Part shown: piece after piece, positions 7,483-16,291 of the stretch | Numbering within the stretch: position 1 is the first letter of the stretch | Layout: each line of letters starts with the position of its first letter | From: Verrucomicrobiota bacterium | Lineage (GTDB): Bacteria > Verrucomicrobiota > Verrucomicrobiia > Limisphaerales > UBA11358 | Assembly: GCA_028872915.1 (NCBI GenBank) | Contig: JAGWNY010000032.1 | Location: 1 to 36,148 of the forward strand | Direction of reading: 5' to 3' | Length of the DNA stretch: 36,148 bases | Notes under the pieces: model-generated | The model's input: the letters and a program-made list of their open reading frames with translations, nothing else | The model's database searches: none | Told to the model about the DNA's origin: nothing | Translations under genes and position numbers: made by a program

Positions 7483-7560
7483 TACGCGAGAATAACAGGG
7501 GCGGCTGCATTCGCAAAACAAACTTGCCGGGCGCTCCGCGCGTTTTATGCTGATAATAAC

Positions 7561-8490
7561 ATGGGAAAATTCCGTTACTTGAGCGTTCTGGCGGCCGGAT
7601 TTCTTGCCTGCTTTTCTTCACGCGCGGAAATTTTCCACGTGGGGACGTTCAACGTGGAAAATTACCTCGAACAGCCGACGGCTGCGCGGCCCCGCGCCAA
7701 ACCAGCGGAGGCCAGGGCAAAAGTCCGGGAGAGCATCCGGGCGATGAATCCGGACGCGCTGGCGCTTGAGGAAATCGGCGGATTGGACGCGTTGATGGAA
7801 CTGCGGGCGTCGCTGAAGGCGGATGGCGATTATTTTCCGTATTGGGACATGGTGAGCGGGAGCGATACCAACATCCACGTTGCGATTTTGAGCAAATTTC
7901 CGATTGAGGCCCGCCATGCTTACACCAACGACACGTTTTTGCTGGATGGCCGCCTGTTTCGCGTGGACCGCGGCTTTGACGAAGTCACGGTCCGCGCGCC
8001 CGACCTGTCGTTTACGATCATCGCCGTGCATTTGAAATCGCGGCTGCGCGAACGGCGCGTGAACGAGGCGGAAGAACGGTTCGAGGAAGCGCGGATTTTG
8101 CGCAACATTATTTCCCAAAAACTTCGTTCCGATCCGCGCGCCCGGCTCATCGTGCTCGGCGATTTCAACGATACGCCCGATTCTCCCGCGATGAGGGAAA
8201 TCATAGGGCGGGGCCGTCTCAAGCTGACGGATACGCGCCCGGCGGAGCGGAACGGGGACGATGCGCCGGCGGAAAATCCGCGGTATGCGCCGCGGCGGAT
8301 TGTGTGGACGGAATATTATGGGGCGGAGGACAGTTATTCGCGGATTGATTATATTTTGCTCAGCCCGGCGATGGCCCGGTATTGGCTGCCGGCGGAAACA
8401 CACATCGTGACGCTGCCAAATTGGGGCGTCGCCTCGGACCACCGTCCGATTGTGGCGGGATTTGACACGCATGGCGCAACGTCCCCGTAA
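7561..8490 (+). CDS. Secreted endonuclease/exonuclease/phosphatase-family protein
   Basis: 309 aa. The reading frame is open well upstream, but ATG 7561 starts a convincing signal peptide (MGKFRYLSVLAAGFLACFSS, then RAEI), so I choose it; the upstream part overlaps folE2 antisense. Motifs of the EEP fold (DNase I, sphingomyelinase and inositol phosphatase superfamily) are visible: FNVENY (N31), LALEEIGG (E70/E71), AVHLKS (H157), LGDFND (D201, N203), SRIDYIL and SDHRP (D293, H294). All catalytic residues appear present. Substrate may be nucleic acid, phospholipid or another phosphodiester; the sequence does not decide. It is convergent with rsmB, which ends 16 bp downstream. Confidence 0.87.
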   Translation: MGKFRYLSVLAAGFLACFSSRAEIFHVGTFNVENYLEQPTAARPRAKPAEARAKVRESIRAMNPDALALEEIGGLDALMELRASLKADGDYFPYWDMVSGSDTNIHVAILSKFPIEARHAYTNDTFLLDGRLFRVDRGFDEVTVRAPDLSFTIIAVHLKSRLRERRVNEAEERFEEARILRNIISQKLRSDPRARLIVLGDFNDTPDSPAMREIIGRGRLKLTDTRPAERNGDDAPAENPRYAPRRIVWTEYYGAEDSYSRIDYILLSPAMARYWLPAETHIVTLPNWGVASDHRPIVAGFDTHGATSP

Positions 8491-8506
8491 TCGCGTTTGT
8501 CATTCG

Positions 8507-9919
8507 TCATCCGCGTTTCCTTGGCCATGCATTTGGATCGCGCCGGAGCCGCGCGATGAAAGCCCCGTCCACGCCGTCGGCAAACGGCAAAATCTCCCGC
8601 TGCCATTCCAGGACAAACCGTTTGTCCGACGCGAGAAATTTTGACAGCACCTGCCCGTTTTCCTCCGGCTCCAGGCTGCAGGTGCTGTAAACCAGGATTC
8701 CATCGGGCTTGAGCCGGGCGGCGGCCGATTCGAGCAAATCAAATTGTTCGCCGGCAAGCCGGTGAATTTCCGCCGGCGCCAGGCGCCAGCGCAAATCCAC
8801 CCGCCGCCGCAAAACACCGGTGTTGGAGCACGGGGCGTCCAGCAAAATTTTGTCGAACAGGGGCATGTTCCCCGCCCCGTTCCGCCGACGGCCACGGCCG
8901 AGGTCGGACGGGAACCGCGCGATCGTGACGCCAAGCCGCTGGCAATTTTCGCGGAGCAGCTTTAATCGCTCTTTGGAAGTATCTCCGGCCATAATGAGAC
9001 CGTGATTGGCCATACATTGCGCGATGAAGGTGGTTTTGCCGCCCGGCGCGGCGCAAACGTCCCAAATGGTCGCGCCCGGTTGCGGGTCGAGCGCCAGGGG
9101 CGCGAACAACGTGGCGGGGTCCTGGATATAGAACCATCCGTCCTGAAAACTTTTCAGCGAGGCGAGGGGCGGATGGGATTTAAGCTCGAAGACAAGGTTT
9201 TTGGGCAGGGCAGGGGCGGGCGGCTGTTCGCCGCGGAGATGCGCCGGGCCGGGCCAAAAATCGAACTGGACGCCTTCGCTTCGCCATGTTTCCAGGAGGC
9301 GCGCGGCGTCAATCTTTAAGGCGTTGACCCGTGCAAACGTCTTCGGCGGCGTGTTGTTCCATTCCAGGAGCCGGAGGGTGTTTTGGGGGCCAAATCGCCG
9401 GCTCCATTTCTCGACGAGCCAATCGGGATGGGACCAGCCGAGAGCGGGGCGGGAGGTTTTCCATGAATCCAATAATTTTTGAATTTGCTCCGCCTCGCGC
9501 AGGCATGAGCGCAAAACGGCATTGATGAAACCGGCCTGCGCGGCCAATCCGAGGCGTTTGGCGGTCTCGACGGTTTCATGAACGGCGGCGTGGGGGGGGA
9601 TTCGGCGCAGCCAGAAAATCTGGAACAAGCCCAGGCGCAGACAGTTTTGGAGCGGGATTTTTTGGGGGCGGGCGCCGGTTTTGCGATCAATCAACGCATC
9701 GAGAGTGGCGCGCCAGCGCACGACGCCATAGACGAGTTCCTGGCAAAGGGCGCGATCGGGGGCGGAAAGGGCGGCGTTGGAGAAGGCGCGCAGGAGCAGG
9801 CGTTCGGTGAACAGAGGACGTTCGGGCGGGGTTGCCGGCGCCCCGATCCACGTCTTCCGCAAAATTCGCGCTGCGATTTCTCTTGGATTTTGGGCGTTCA
9901 CCAGTTTTAATGATGACAC
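8507..9919 (-). CDS. rsmB: 16S rRNA m5C967 methyltransferase RsmB
   Basis: 470 aa with a GTG start at 9919 (a second GTG six codons later, at 9901, is possible). The N-terminal third (about 10-145) is a NusB-like RNA-binding domain with DRALCQELVYGVVRWR and AAVHETVETAKRLG. The C-terminal part is a Rossmann methyltransferase: SAM motif I WDVCAAPGGKTTF (287-298), motif IV DAPCSNTG with C364, and motif VI YSTCSLEPEENG with C414, the two cysteines used by m5C methylases (C414 as likely nucleophile). It methylates C967 of 16S rRNA using SAM. Its 5' end is only 29 bp from the proposed start of the divergent long greA gene. Confidence 0.94.
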   Translation of the reverse strand: MSSLKLVNAQNPREIAARILRKTWIGAPATPPERPLFTERLLLRAFSNAALSAPDRALCQELVYGVVRWRATLDALIDRKTGARPQKIPLQNCLRLGLFQIFWLRRIPPHAAVHETVETAKRLGLAAQAGFINAVLRSCLREAEQIQKLLDSWKTSRPALGWSHPDWLVEKWSRRFGPQNTLRLLEWNNTPPKTFARVNALKIDAARLLETWRSEGVQFDFWPGPAHLRGEQPPAPALPKNLVFELKSHPPLASLKSFQDGWFYIQDPATLFAPLALDPQPGATIWDVCAAPGGKTTFIAQCMANHGLIMAGDTSKERLKLLRENCQRLGVTIARFPSDLGRGRRRNGAGNMPLFDKILLDAPCSNTGVLRRRVDLRWRLAPAEIHRLAGEQFDLLESAAARLKPDGILVYSTCSLEPEENGQVLSKFLASDKRFVLEWQREILPFADGVDGAFIARLRRDPNAWPRKRG

Positions 9920-9948
9920 CCGGCAACAGGGACGCGAGATTAAAATGT

Positions 9949-11877
9949 ATGAGAGAGGAATTTGAAAAGTTGGCGGCGGCAGGAAAAATTGAAGCGCGGC
10001 ACATAGGACCGTTGACGCAATTGGCGGAAAGCGGGTGCTGCCAGCATAGAAGTTGGGGCTTTGGGAAAATCCGGTCGGTGGACACGGTGTTCGCCCGATT
10101 CACGATAGATTTCCCCGGAAAAGCAGGCCACACGATGGATCTGGGATTTGCCGCCGAGTCGCTCAAAGCGATTCCCAAGGACCACATCGTGGCGCGCAAG
10201 GCGAATGACCTTGAAGGCGTGCGCCGTCTGGCGGCGCATCATCTGGACTTGATCAAGCTCGTGCTCAACAGCTTCGGCGGCAAGGCGACGGCCGACCAGG
10301 TGCAGCAGACGCTCACACCGGAGGTGATTCCCGACGATTGGAAGAAATGGTGGGAGACGGCCCGGCGCGAAATGAAGAAAGACGGGCATTTCATCGTGCC
10401 CGGGAAAAAGACCGAGCCGATTGTGTATCAGGCGCAGGAAACGTCGCTGGAGGAGCGTTTGCTGACTGACTTCCGAAAGGCCAGGGGCTTGAAGGCGCGC
10501 GTGGCGGTGGCGGGTGAAATTTTGAAGATGGCTGATGACCTGACGAACAAGGGCGCCGTGGCCAACGAAGCGGTTTCCGCGCTGAACAGCGAGATTGCAT
10601 CCCACCAGCGCACGCAGCCCGCCGTGGCGCTGGAAGCAGTGTTCGTGCGGGAGGATCTTCGCGCGGCGGCGGGACTTGCGCCCGCGGCGGAGGAAATCAC
10701 CGAGGCCCAGGTCTGGCTCCAGGAAAACGTCAAGCCCGGTCCGCTGCTGGACCAGCTTCCGTCCGCGCGTCATGCGCGCGCCCTCGAGTCGTTCAAGGCG
10801 GCGCATCCGGAGCGGTGGCACGAGATTTTGATCGGCTCAATCAACGTGGTTCCGGCGCGGCTGGTCAGGGAGATGGCCGGATTGCTGGTTCGTGAAGGGC
10901 GGCTGGAATTGTTGAAGGACGCCGTGGCCCGGCTCATCAGCCAACACGGCGCCGGGAGCGAATTGCTGCTCTGGTTTGGCCGCGAACGCAACGAGGATTT
11001 TGTGGACATACTTGGGCCGGAAGTCTTCCGCGCCATGCTGACGGCCATGGAACGGGATCAGTTCAACGAAAAACGCTCGAATCGCCTGCGGGATTTCATC
11101 ATGGAGGACCAGGAGTTGCTGGGCGAACTGACGGCGTCGGCGGACATTGAAGTCATCAAGGACCTTACCCGCGCCCTGCAGCTTTCGACTGTTTTCGACG
11201 ACATGGACAAGCGCTCGCTTCTGGCGCGGCTTGTCAAGGCGCATCCGGCCGTCCAGTCCCTCGTGAGCGGCGAGCAGACCCGGCAGGACGCGACGTGGCT
11301 CGTTTCGTGGGAAAGCCTCGAACGCCGCCGGGCCGAATACCAGGAGCTTGTCCAGAAAAAAATCCCCGCCAACTCCAGGGAGATCGCCATTGCGCGCAGC
11401 TACGGCGACCTGCGCGAAAATCACGAGTACAAGGCCGCCAAGGAAATGCAAAAGGTTCTCATGCGCCGCAAGGACGAACTGGAAAACCAGCTTGCCCGCG
11501 CCCGCGGTTCCGATTTTTCCAACGTCCGGACGGATATCGCGGGGATTGGGACCATCGTGGAAGCCACGGACCTGGGCGGCGGCCAGCGTGAAACATTCAC
11601 CATCCTCGGCGCGTGGGACTCCGACCCGGAGAGGGGCGTCATCAGCTATCTCTCGCCGATCGGCGCGGCGCTCCTGAACCGCAAAGTCGGCGACGAAGTG
11701 GAATTTGACCTGCACGGCGGCAAACACCGCCATCGGATCGAGAAAATCGGGGCGGTCCGGCAGGCGCGATCCGGCGCGGATGCGCCCGCTGCGCCCCAGC
11801 CGTCCTCAGCCGCCTCGCCTGCTCCAGAGCCAGAGCCGGCAGCCGAACCGCCGACGGCGCCGGTTTCAAATTCTTGA
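9949..11877 (+). CDS. greA: Transcription factor GreA with long N-terminal extension
   Basis: 642 aa from ATG 9949 (MREEFEKL); the frame continues upstream to 9832, inside the divergent rsmB, and ATGs at 9910 and 9913 are alternatives. The last 190 residues are GreA/GreB: a coiled coil whose tip GDLRENHEYKAAKE carries D487 and E490, the two acidic residues needed to stimulate RNA cleavage in backtracked RNA polymerase, then an FKBP-like C-terminal domain (GIGTIVEATDLGGG, LSPIGAALLNRKVGDEVEF) and a Pro/Ala-rich tail. Ordinary GreA is about 158 aa. The 450-residue front part is helical and of unknown function; Chlamydiae also have a GreA of about 700 aa. The 3' end overlaps rluB by 4 bp. Confidence 0.9.
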   Translation: MREEFEKLAAAGKIEARHIGPLTQLAESGCCQHRSWGFGKIRSVDTVFARFTIDFPGKAGHTMDLGFAAESLKAIPKDHIVARKANDLEGVRRLAAHHLDLIKLVLNSFGGKATADQVQQTLTPEVIPDDWKKWWETARREMKKDGHFIVPGKKTEPIVYQAQETSLEERLLTDFRKARGLKARVAVAGEILKMADDLTNKGAVANEAVSALNSEIASHQRTQPAVALEAVFVREDLRAAAGLAPAAEEITEAQVWLQENVKPGPLLDQLPSARHARALESFKAAHPERWHEILIGSINVVPARLVREMAGLLVREGRLELLKDAVARLISQHGAGSELLLWFGRERNEDFVDILGPEVFRAMLTAMERDQFNEKRSNRLRDFIMEDQELLGELTASADIEVIKDLTRALQLSTVFDDMDKRSLLARLVKAHPAVQSLVSGEQTRQDATWLVSWESLERRRAEYQELVQKKIPANSREIAIARSYGDLRENHEYKAAKEMQKVLMRRKDELENQLARARGSDFSNVRTDIAGIGTIVEATDLGGGQRETFTILGAWDSDPERGVISYLSPIGAALLNRKVGDEVEFDLHGGKHRHRIEKIGAVRQARSGADAPAAPQPSSAASPAPEPEPAAEPPTAPVSNS

Positions 11878-12587
11878 GGATCCGCCTGCAACGATTTCTG
11901 GCCGACGCCGGCGTGGCGTCCCGTCGCGGGGGCGAACAGTATATTCGCGACGGGCGTGTCACGGTCAACGGGCGCCTGGCGGATGTGCCGGGGGTGAAGG
12001 TTGACCCGGCGAACGACGACGTCCGCGTGGATGGCGCGCCGGTCCGCGCCGCCCGCAAGATATATGCAGCCTTTCACAAGCCTTGCGGCTGCATCTGTTC
12101 GCGGCGGGATGAACGGGGCCGGCCCACGGTGTATCGTTTTTTGCCAAAAGAATGGCAATCCGTGGTTTCCGTGGGCCGCCTGGATTTTCAAAGCGAGGGA
12201 TTGCTTTTTTTTACGAATGATGGACAATTCGCCCTGCGCCTGACCCATCCCCGCCATGGGGTCCGGAAAAAATATGTCGCGACGGTGGAGGGCCGGGTGG
12301 AACGGAGTATGCTACAACAGCTTGTGCGCGGGGTGGGGCATCAGGGTCAGACCCTGCGCGCCGAACGCGCGGAATTGTTGCAGGCGTCGGACGCGTGCAG
12401 CGCGGTGGAACTGGAATTGGGCGAAGGCAAAAACCGTGAAGTACGGCGAATGTTTGAGACGCAGGGGCTGGTGGTCAAGCGGCTGCAGCGGACGCAGATA
12501 GGGAAGATTAAACTGGGCGATTTGAAGCCCGGCCGCTGGCGGATGTTGACAGAAACCGAAATCAAGACTTTACTGGAAAAAACATGA
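11874..12587 (+). CDS. rluB: RsuA/RluB-family rRNA pseudouridine synthase
   Basis: 237 aa, TTG start overlapping the greA stop (TTGA, 4 bp). An S4 RNA-binding domain (about 1-60, RLQRFLADAGVASRRGGEQY) precedes the catalytic domain, with the motif VGRLDFQSEGLLFFTNDG holding catalytic D104, then HPRHGVRKKYVATVEG and the family's closing EGKNREVRRMFE. It isomerises uridine to pseudouridine in rRNA; the RluB/RsuA/RluE branches are hard to separate by eye, and RluB (23S position 2605) is the most common form. It is translationally coupled both upstream (greA) and downstream (SH3 gene, 4-bp overlap). Confidence 0.9.
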   Translation: MRIRLQRFLADAGVASRRGGEQYIRDGRVTVNGRLADVPGVKVDPANDDVRVDGAPVRAARKIYAAFHKPCGCICSRRDERGRPTVYRFLPKEWQSVVSVGRLDFQSEGLLFFTNDGQFALRLTHPRHGVRKKYVATVEGRVERSMLQQLVRGVGHQGQTLRAERAELLQASDACSAVELELGEGKNREVRRMFETQGLVVKRLQRTQIGKIKLGDLKPGRWRMLTETEIKTLLEKT

Positions 12588-13645
12588 AAACGACATGCTG
12601 GTTGATTTGTGGAACGATGCTTGGCACAAGCATCCTTGCCCAGGACAACACCAATTCACTGCCGCCGATGCCGCCGCCATTGACGGCCCCGGAGGCGGCT
12701 CCCGCGCCCGCCGCGCCCCAGGCGGTTCCCGCGCCCGCGGCGCCAAAGAAAGCCAGAGCCGCCAAAAAGAAAAAGGCGGCCCCACGCCATCGCCTTTTCG
12801 AGCCGACTGTTTCGCTCACGCCCGGCCCGGCAGAGGTCAAAGCCAAGAGCCTGATCGTTCGGGGCCAGCCCGGCTTCAAGGGCGAAAGCATCACCCATCT
12901 CTCGCAAGGAGAAACGGTGAACGTGCTGGACGAGATCACGCTCAAACACCATGTCGTCGGCGAACCGCGGCAGTGGGCCAAAATCGCCTTGCCTTCCAGC
13001 GCTCACGTGTGGGTGGACTCCAAATTCATCGGACCGGATGGGGCCGTGAAACCGAAGAAACTGAATCTGCGCGCCGGGCCGGGGGAAAATTACGGCGTGG
13101 TGGGCACGCTCGAACAGGGCGCGACCGTCAACCAAATCCGGACCAAGGGCCATTGGATGGAAGTCGCGCCGCCGCCCAATGCATTTGCGTTCGTGGCGGC
13201 AATGTATCTGAAGCCGGCGCCTGAGGCGGCCGTTGCGCCGCAGCCGGCTCCTCCGCCATCCGAAGTCATGCCCCAACCCGCGCCCGTACCCGAACAGCCC
13301 GTCATGCCCGCGCCGGAAACGGCGCCAGGCCTGGAACTGACGCCGGAGCGCATCGCCACGCATGAAGGCGTGGTGCGGCATACCGTCAGCCCCATTACTC
13401 CCACGGCGTATGAGTTATATTCGCTGCAAACCGACCAAAACATTGATTACCTGTATTCCACCACGCCCAATCTTGATTTGGGACGGTATATCGGGATGAG
13501 AATTATTGTCACCGGCCCCGAAGCCCTCGCCGACCGGTTCCACAATGTTCCGGTCCTGACGGTCCAACGGATCATCGTGGTTGACACCAATGCCGCCCCA
13601 AGAAAAATCTACTACAGCCCAAGACAACGCCAGGAACATCGTTGA
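12584..13645 (+). CDS. Secreted protein with two SH3-like domains
   Basis: 353 aa, ATG overlapping the rluB stop (ATGA). A short signal peptide (MKTTCWLICGTMLGTSILAQ) is followed by a Pro/Ala-rich stretch (about 25-70) containing a Lys/Ala segment. Two bacterial SH3-type modules follow: about 85-145 (KSLIVRGQPGFKGESITHLS onward, with VNVLDEI) and about 148-205 (KLNLRAGPGENYGVVGTLEQ, then WMEVAPP). A second Pro-rich linker (about 210-250) leads to a C-terminal domain (LTPERIATHEGVV, TAYELYSL, GMRIIVTGPE) not recognised as a named family. SH3b modules usually bind peptidoglycan, so an envelope role is plausible. The 3' end overlaps folD. Confidence 0.75.
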   Translation: MKTTCWLICGTMLGTSILAQDNTNSLPPMPPPLTAPEAAPAPAAPQAVPAPAAPKKARAAKKKKAAPRHRLFEPTVSLTPGPAEVKAKSLIVRGQPGFKGESITHLSQGETVNVLDEITLKHHVVGEPRQWAKIALPSSAHVWVDSKFIGPDGAVKPKKLNLRAGPGENYGVVGTLEQGATVNQIRTKGHWMEVAPPPNAFAFVAAMYLKPAPEAAVAPQPAPPPSEVMPQPAPVPEQPVMPAPETAPGLELTPERIATHEGVVRHTVSPITPTAYELYSLQTDQNIDYLYSTTPNLDLGRYIGMRIIVTGPEALADRFHNVPVLTVQRIIVVDTNAAPRKIYYSPRQRQEHR

Positions 13646-14486
13646 CGGACGCGCCATCGCCGGGCAACTCCTGTGCGAACTGGCCGGCAAGGTGGCTGAG
13701 TTGAAAAAACGCGGCCTGCAACCCGGCCTCGCCTTCGTGCGCGTGGGCGAAGATCCGGCGTCCAAAGTTTATGTGGGGCGCAAGGAGAAGGCGTGCAAGG
13801 ACCTGGGCATCTTTTCCGAAACCCACGTACTGCCTGAAACAGTTTTGGAAGGGCGCCTGATCGAATTGATTGGCGCCTTGAACGCCGATCCGCGCCTTCA
13901 CGGCATCCTCGTCCAAGCCCCGCTCCCAAAATCAATTTCCGAAGCCCGCGTTTATTCTTCTGTTTTGCCGCACAAGGACGTGGACGGCTTTCATCCCGTC
14001 AACGCCGGCAAACTGATGCTTGGCGATCCCTCGGGCTTCCAGCCCTGCACCCCCGCCGGCATCATGGAATTGTTTGCCCGATCAGGCGTGCAAACCGCGG
14101 GCGCGGAAGTCGTCATCCTGGGCCGCGGCAATATCGTGGGCAAACCCATGGCGGCGATGCTCTGCCAAAAGGGAAAAAACGCCAACGCCACCGTCACGCT
14201 CTGCCATTCCGCCACCCGCGACGTTGCCGCTCATTGCCGGCGGGCCGATATTTTGATTGCCGCCATGGGCGTGGCGCATTTTGTCAAGGCGGACATGGTC
14301 AAGCCGGGGGCCACCGTCATTGACGTGGGCGTCAACCGCGTGGAAGGCAAAATCACCGGCGACGTGGACTTTGACGCCGTCCAGAAAGTGGCCGGAAAAA
14401 TCACGCCCAATCCCGGCGGCGTCGGCCCCATGACCATAGCCATGCTTATGTCCAACACCGTCCGCGCCGCTGAAACCTGGTCCTGA
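13590..14486 (+). CDS. folD: Bifunctional FolD (CH2-THF dehydrogenase/cyclohydrolase)
   Basis: 298 aa from ATG 13590, the only ATG ahead of the conserved IVDGRAIA; this places the first 56 bp inside the SH3 gene. FolD oxidises 5,10-methylene-THF to methenyl-THF with NADP and hydrolyses it to 10-formyl-THF for purine and initiator-tRNA synthesis. Signatures: SKVYVGRKEKACKDLGI with catalytic K65, HGILVQAPLPKSI (the family normally has Q-L-P-L-P; here Q-A-P-L-P), KDVDGFHPVNAGKL, the NADP-binding VVILGRGNIVGKPMAAML and the closing PNPGGVGPMTIAML. The start could also be TTG 13581. Confidence 0.95.
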   Translation: MPPQEKSTTAQDNARNIVDGRAIAGQLLCELAGKVAELKKRGLQPGLAFVRVGEDPASKVYVGRKEKACKDLGIFSETHVLPETVLEGRLIELIGALNADPRLHGILVQAPLPKSISEARVYSSVLPHKDVDGFHPVNAGKLMLGDPSGFQPCTPAGIMELFARSGVQTAGAEVVILGRGNIVGKPMAAMLCQKGKNANATVTLCHSATRDVAAHCRRADILIAAMGVAHFVKADMVKPGATVIDVGVNRVEGKITGDVDFDAVQKVAGKITPNPGGVGPMTIAMLMSNTVRAAETWS

Positions 14487-14495
14487 TTATTTTCC

Positions 14496-14924
14496 ATGAA
14501 CGCCGCCCGCATTTTACCCGACCTCCAGGCCTCCCTCCTGTGCGAGGAAGTCCGGCAGGAAATAACCGGCAACCCTTTTCTTATCGGCATCATCCAGGTC
14601 TTGCGCCTGCCCCGCGCGCCCATTGTCGTTGGACGCCTGTGCGTGTTCAACCGTTGGACGGCTGGGATCGGCCAGTTCACGGAAAACGTCCGCTTTCTTG
14701 CTCCCGACCACACAACGATCCTGGCCAAATCGGAAATGAAATTTGAATTGCGCGACCCCGCCCATCATTTCACCGCGGTCTCCTTCCTGGGCAACCTCGA
14801 ATTCAAGACCATCGGAACCTATTTCATCGAAGTCCTGGTGGACGACGTCATGAAACTCCGCTACCCCGTCCCCGTCATCGTGCCCCAGCCGCAAAATCCC
14901 CCGGCTCCTCCCGAAAAAAAATAA
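14496..14924 (+). CDS. Conserved hypothetical protein, DUF6941-like
   Basis: 142 aa, ATG nine bases after folD, so likely in the same operon. The layout is LLCEEVRQEITGNPFLIGII near the N-terminus, a central beta-rich part and GNLEFKTIGTYFIEVLVDDV near the end. It resembles small proteins annotated DUF6941, whose usual opening is 'CD.VR...G.L.L.G.F'. No signal peptide or membrane helix; a soluble beta-sandwich-like protein is the best guess. Function unknown; the DUF number is from memory. A hairpin terminator follows its stop. Confidence 0.65.
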   Translation: MNAARILPDLQASLLCEEVRQEITGNPFLIGIIQVLRLPRAPIVVGRLCVFNRWTAGIGQFTENVRFLAPDHTTILAKSEMKFELRDPAHHFTAVSFLGNLEFKTIGTYFIEVLVDDVMKLRYPVPVIVPQPQNPPAPPEKK

Positions 14925-14946
14925 GCCACCCATGAACCGGGTGGCT
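14924..14946 (+). terminator. Hairpin terminator after folD operon
   Basis: AGCCACCC (14924-14931) and GGGTGGCT (14939-14946) form a perfect 8-bp stem with a 7-base loop, starting at the stop codon region of the preceding gene. An A-run lies before it and only a short T-containing stretch (gcgtttcttg) after it, so Rho-independent termination on the plus strand is likely but not strong. Confidence 0.6.
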
Positions 14947-15050
14947 GCGTTTCTTGTCCGCCGTGACCCCGGCGAAGAAAGACGCGGCGAAAGGGATGCG
15001 CGCCCATTCGCGGTTTTTTCTTTCGGCTCTCTGCGCTAAAATAATGGCCG

Positions 15051-15848
15051 ATGAAGATTTCCGGTTTTCCGCAACCGTTCACGCCGCGCGGCGTCGCGGC
15101 GTTTGCGCGGGAGGGTTTGGGTATATTGCTGATGGCCTGGTTATTGGCGGCGCTGGCGGCCGGCGCGGCCTCGGCGTGGTGTTTGCAGAAGAATTGTTTC
15201 TCCGTGGCCGGCGCGGCCATCGAGCGGCTGCCGGACGCCGGGGATATATCGTTTGGGCGCCTGCATTGGCGGGGAGAATCGCCGGAAATGCTGGTCGAGG
15301 GGCGCGTGCTGGCGGTGGACGTGGACCTGGATCATTCCGGGGTTATCCGTTCGACGTGCGACGGGCAGGTGGAGTTTGGCGCAAAATCCATGCGGGTTTA
15401 CTCGCTGATCGGCTATTGGGAGGCGGCCTATCCGCCGCATGGTTATATTCCGTTCAATCGTCCGGCGCTGGAACCGCTTTGGAACGCGTGGGCGCCGTTG
15501 CTGCCGATCTTCTCGGCGGCGGTGATCGCGATTGGATTGCTGTTGTGCTGGACCGTTCTGGCGGCGGTGTATTTTTTTCCAGTCCGGCTCGCGGGCTTTT
15601 TTATGAACCGACATATAAACCTGATGGCGGCGTGGAAACTCTCCGCCGCGGCCCTTTTACCCGGGGCATTGGTGATGACCGGCGGCGTGCTGCTTTACAA
15701 CGCCGGTTGGTTGCAGTTGGCGGCGTTTGGCGGGTTTTTTGTGGCGCATTTCGTCATTGGCTGGATTTACGCGGCCATGAGCCTGGTCTTCGTTCCGAGG
15801 GCCACAGGCGCGCCGCCAAAAGGGAATCCGTTTAAAAAGAAGCGGTGA
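15051..15848 (+). CDS. Hypothetical integral membrane protein
   Basis: 265 aa, ATG 15051. Hydrophobic helices at about 24-43 (GILLMAWLLAALAAGAASAW), 148-170 (PIFSAAVIAIGLLLCWTVLA), 175-186, 202-222 and 225-247 suggest four or five membrane passes, with a soluble extracytoplasmic segment at about 50-140 (WRGESPEMLVEGRVLAVDVD). It ends in a basic tail NPFKKKR. No family recognised. The alternative frame at 14954-15835 is Arg/Gly-rich and has the look of a shadow, whereas this frame has normal membrane-protein composition. It stands alone between the folD unit and a 443-bp gap. Confidence 0.65.
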   Translation: MKISGFPQPFTPRGVAAFAREGLGILLMAWLLAALAAGAASAWCLQKNCFSVAGAAIERLPDAGDISFGRLHWRGESPEMLVEGRVLAVDVDLDHSGVIRSTCDGQVEFGAKSMRVYSLIGYWEAAYPPHGYIPFNRPALEPLWNAWAPLLPIFSAAVIAIGLLLCWTVLAAVYFFPVRLAGFFMNRHINLMAAWKLSAAALLPGALVMTGGVLLYNAGWLQLAAFGGFFVAHFVIGWIYAAMSLVFVPRATGAPPKGNPFKKKR

Positions 15849-16291
15849 AACAGCGCAGCCGGCTTCGCCAAGGCCGCGGCGCTGGGCCGGGAGGATGGCG
15901 ACGGGTAGTCATCAGGCACCGGTTTCTCAATTTCGTATCGCTCGCCAAGAGATTCATCAACGATGCAATCGCGCGGTTTGGTTGCACAGGTGAACTTGAG
16001 AAGTTGGCTCCAAATTCAGCTCCGCCTGGATGTCGCCAATTTGGGACATGCCGCGCCTGGCAACGCGGCGATATTGCGGGCTGATTTCTATTCCGAGAAA
16101 ACTTCTCCCGAAACGGGCGGCGGCAACGGCTGTTGACGGACATTTTTTTGTATTTTCGGGAAAAACCGAAGCAAAAGCATTGTTTTCTTTGAACGGAAGG
16201 CGGGGAAATTGGCTCGAAGACTTCGAAATTTGCCCCAATGGATAAGATTGCTTTGATTTTCGGGGGCGGATCGTAATCTTTAACGGACACA
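15849..16291. other. Intergenic region upstream of the membrane-system cluster
   Basis: 443 bp without a supported gene; the frames in it look non-coding. Its right part is A/T-richer than its surroundings (for example 'catttttttgtattttcggg'). A weak promoter candidate is TTGATT (16253-16258) with TAATCT (16274-16279), 15-bp spacing, placed just 12 bp before the GTG start at 16292, which would give a nearly leaderless mRNA. Confidence 0.35.

Noticed and set aside
6712-7560. Extended 5' part of the plus-strand frame of the EEP-family gene
   Set aside because: It is exactly antisense to folE2; the signal peptide at 7561 marks the true start.
10837-11733. 298-codon minus-strand frame opposite greA
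   Set aside because: It is antisense to the conserved GreA domain and has no recognisable motif.
14954-15835. 293-codon plus-strand frame overlapping the membrane protein at 15051
   Set aside because: The product is dominated by Arg and Gly with no domain; the overlapping frame at 15051-15848 has clear membrane helices and a normal composition.
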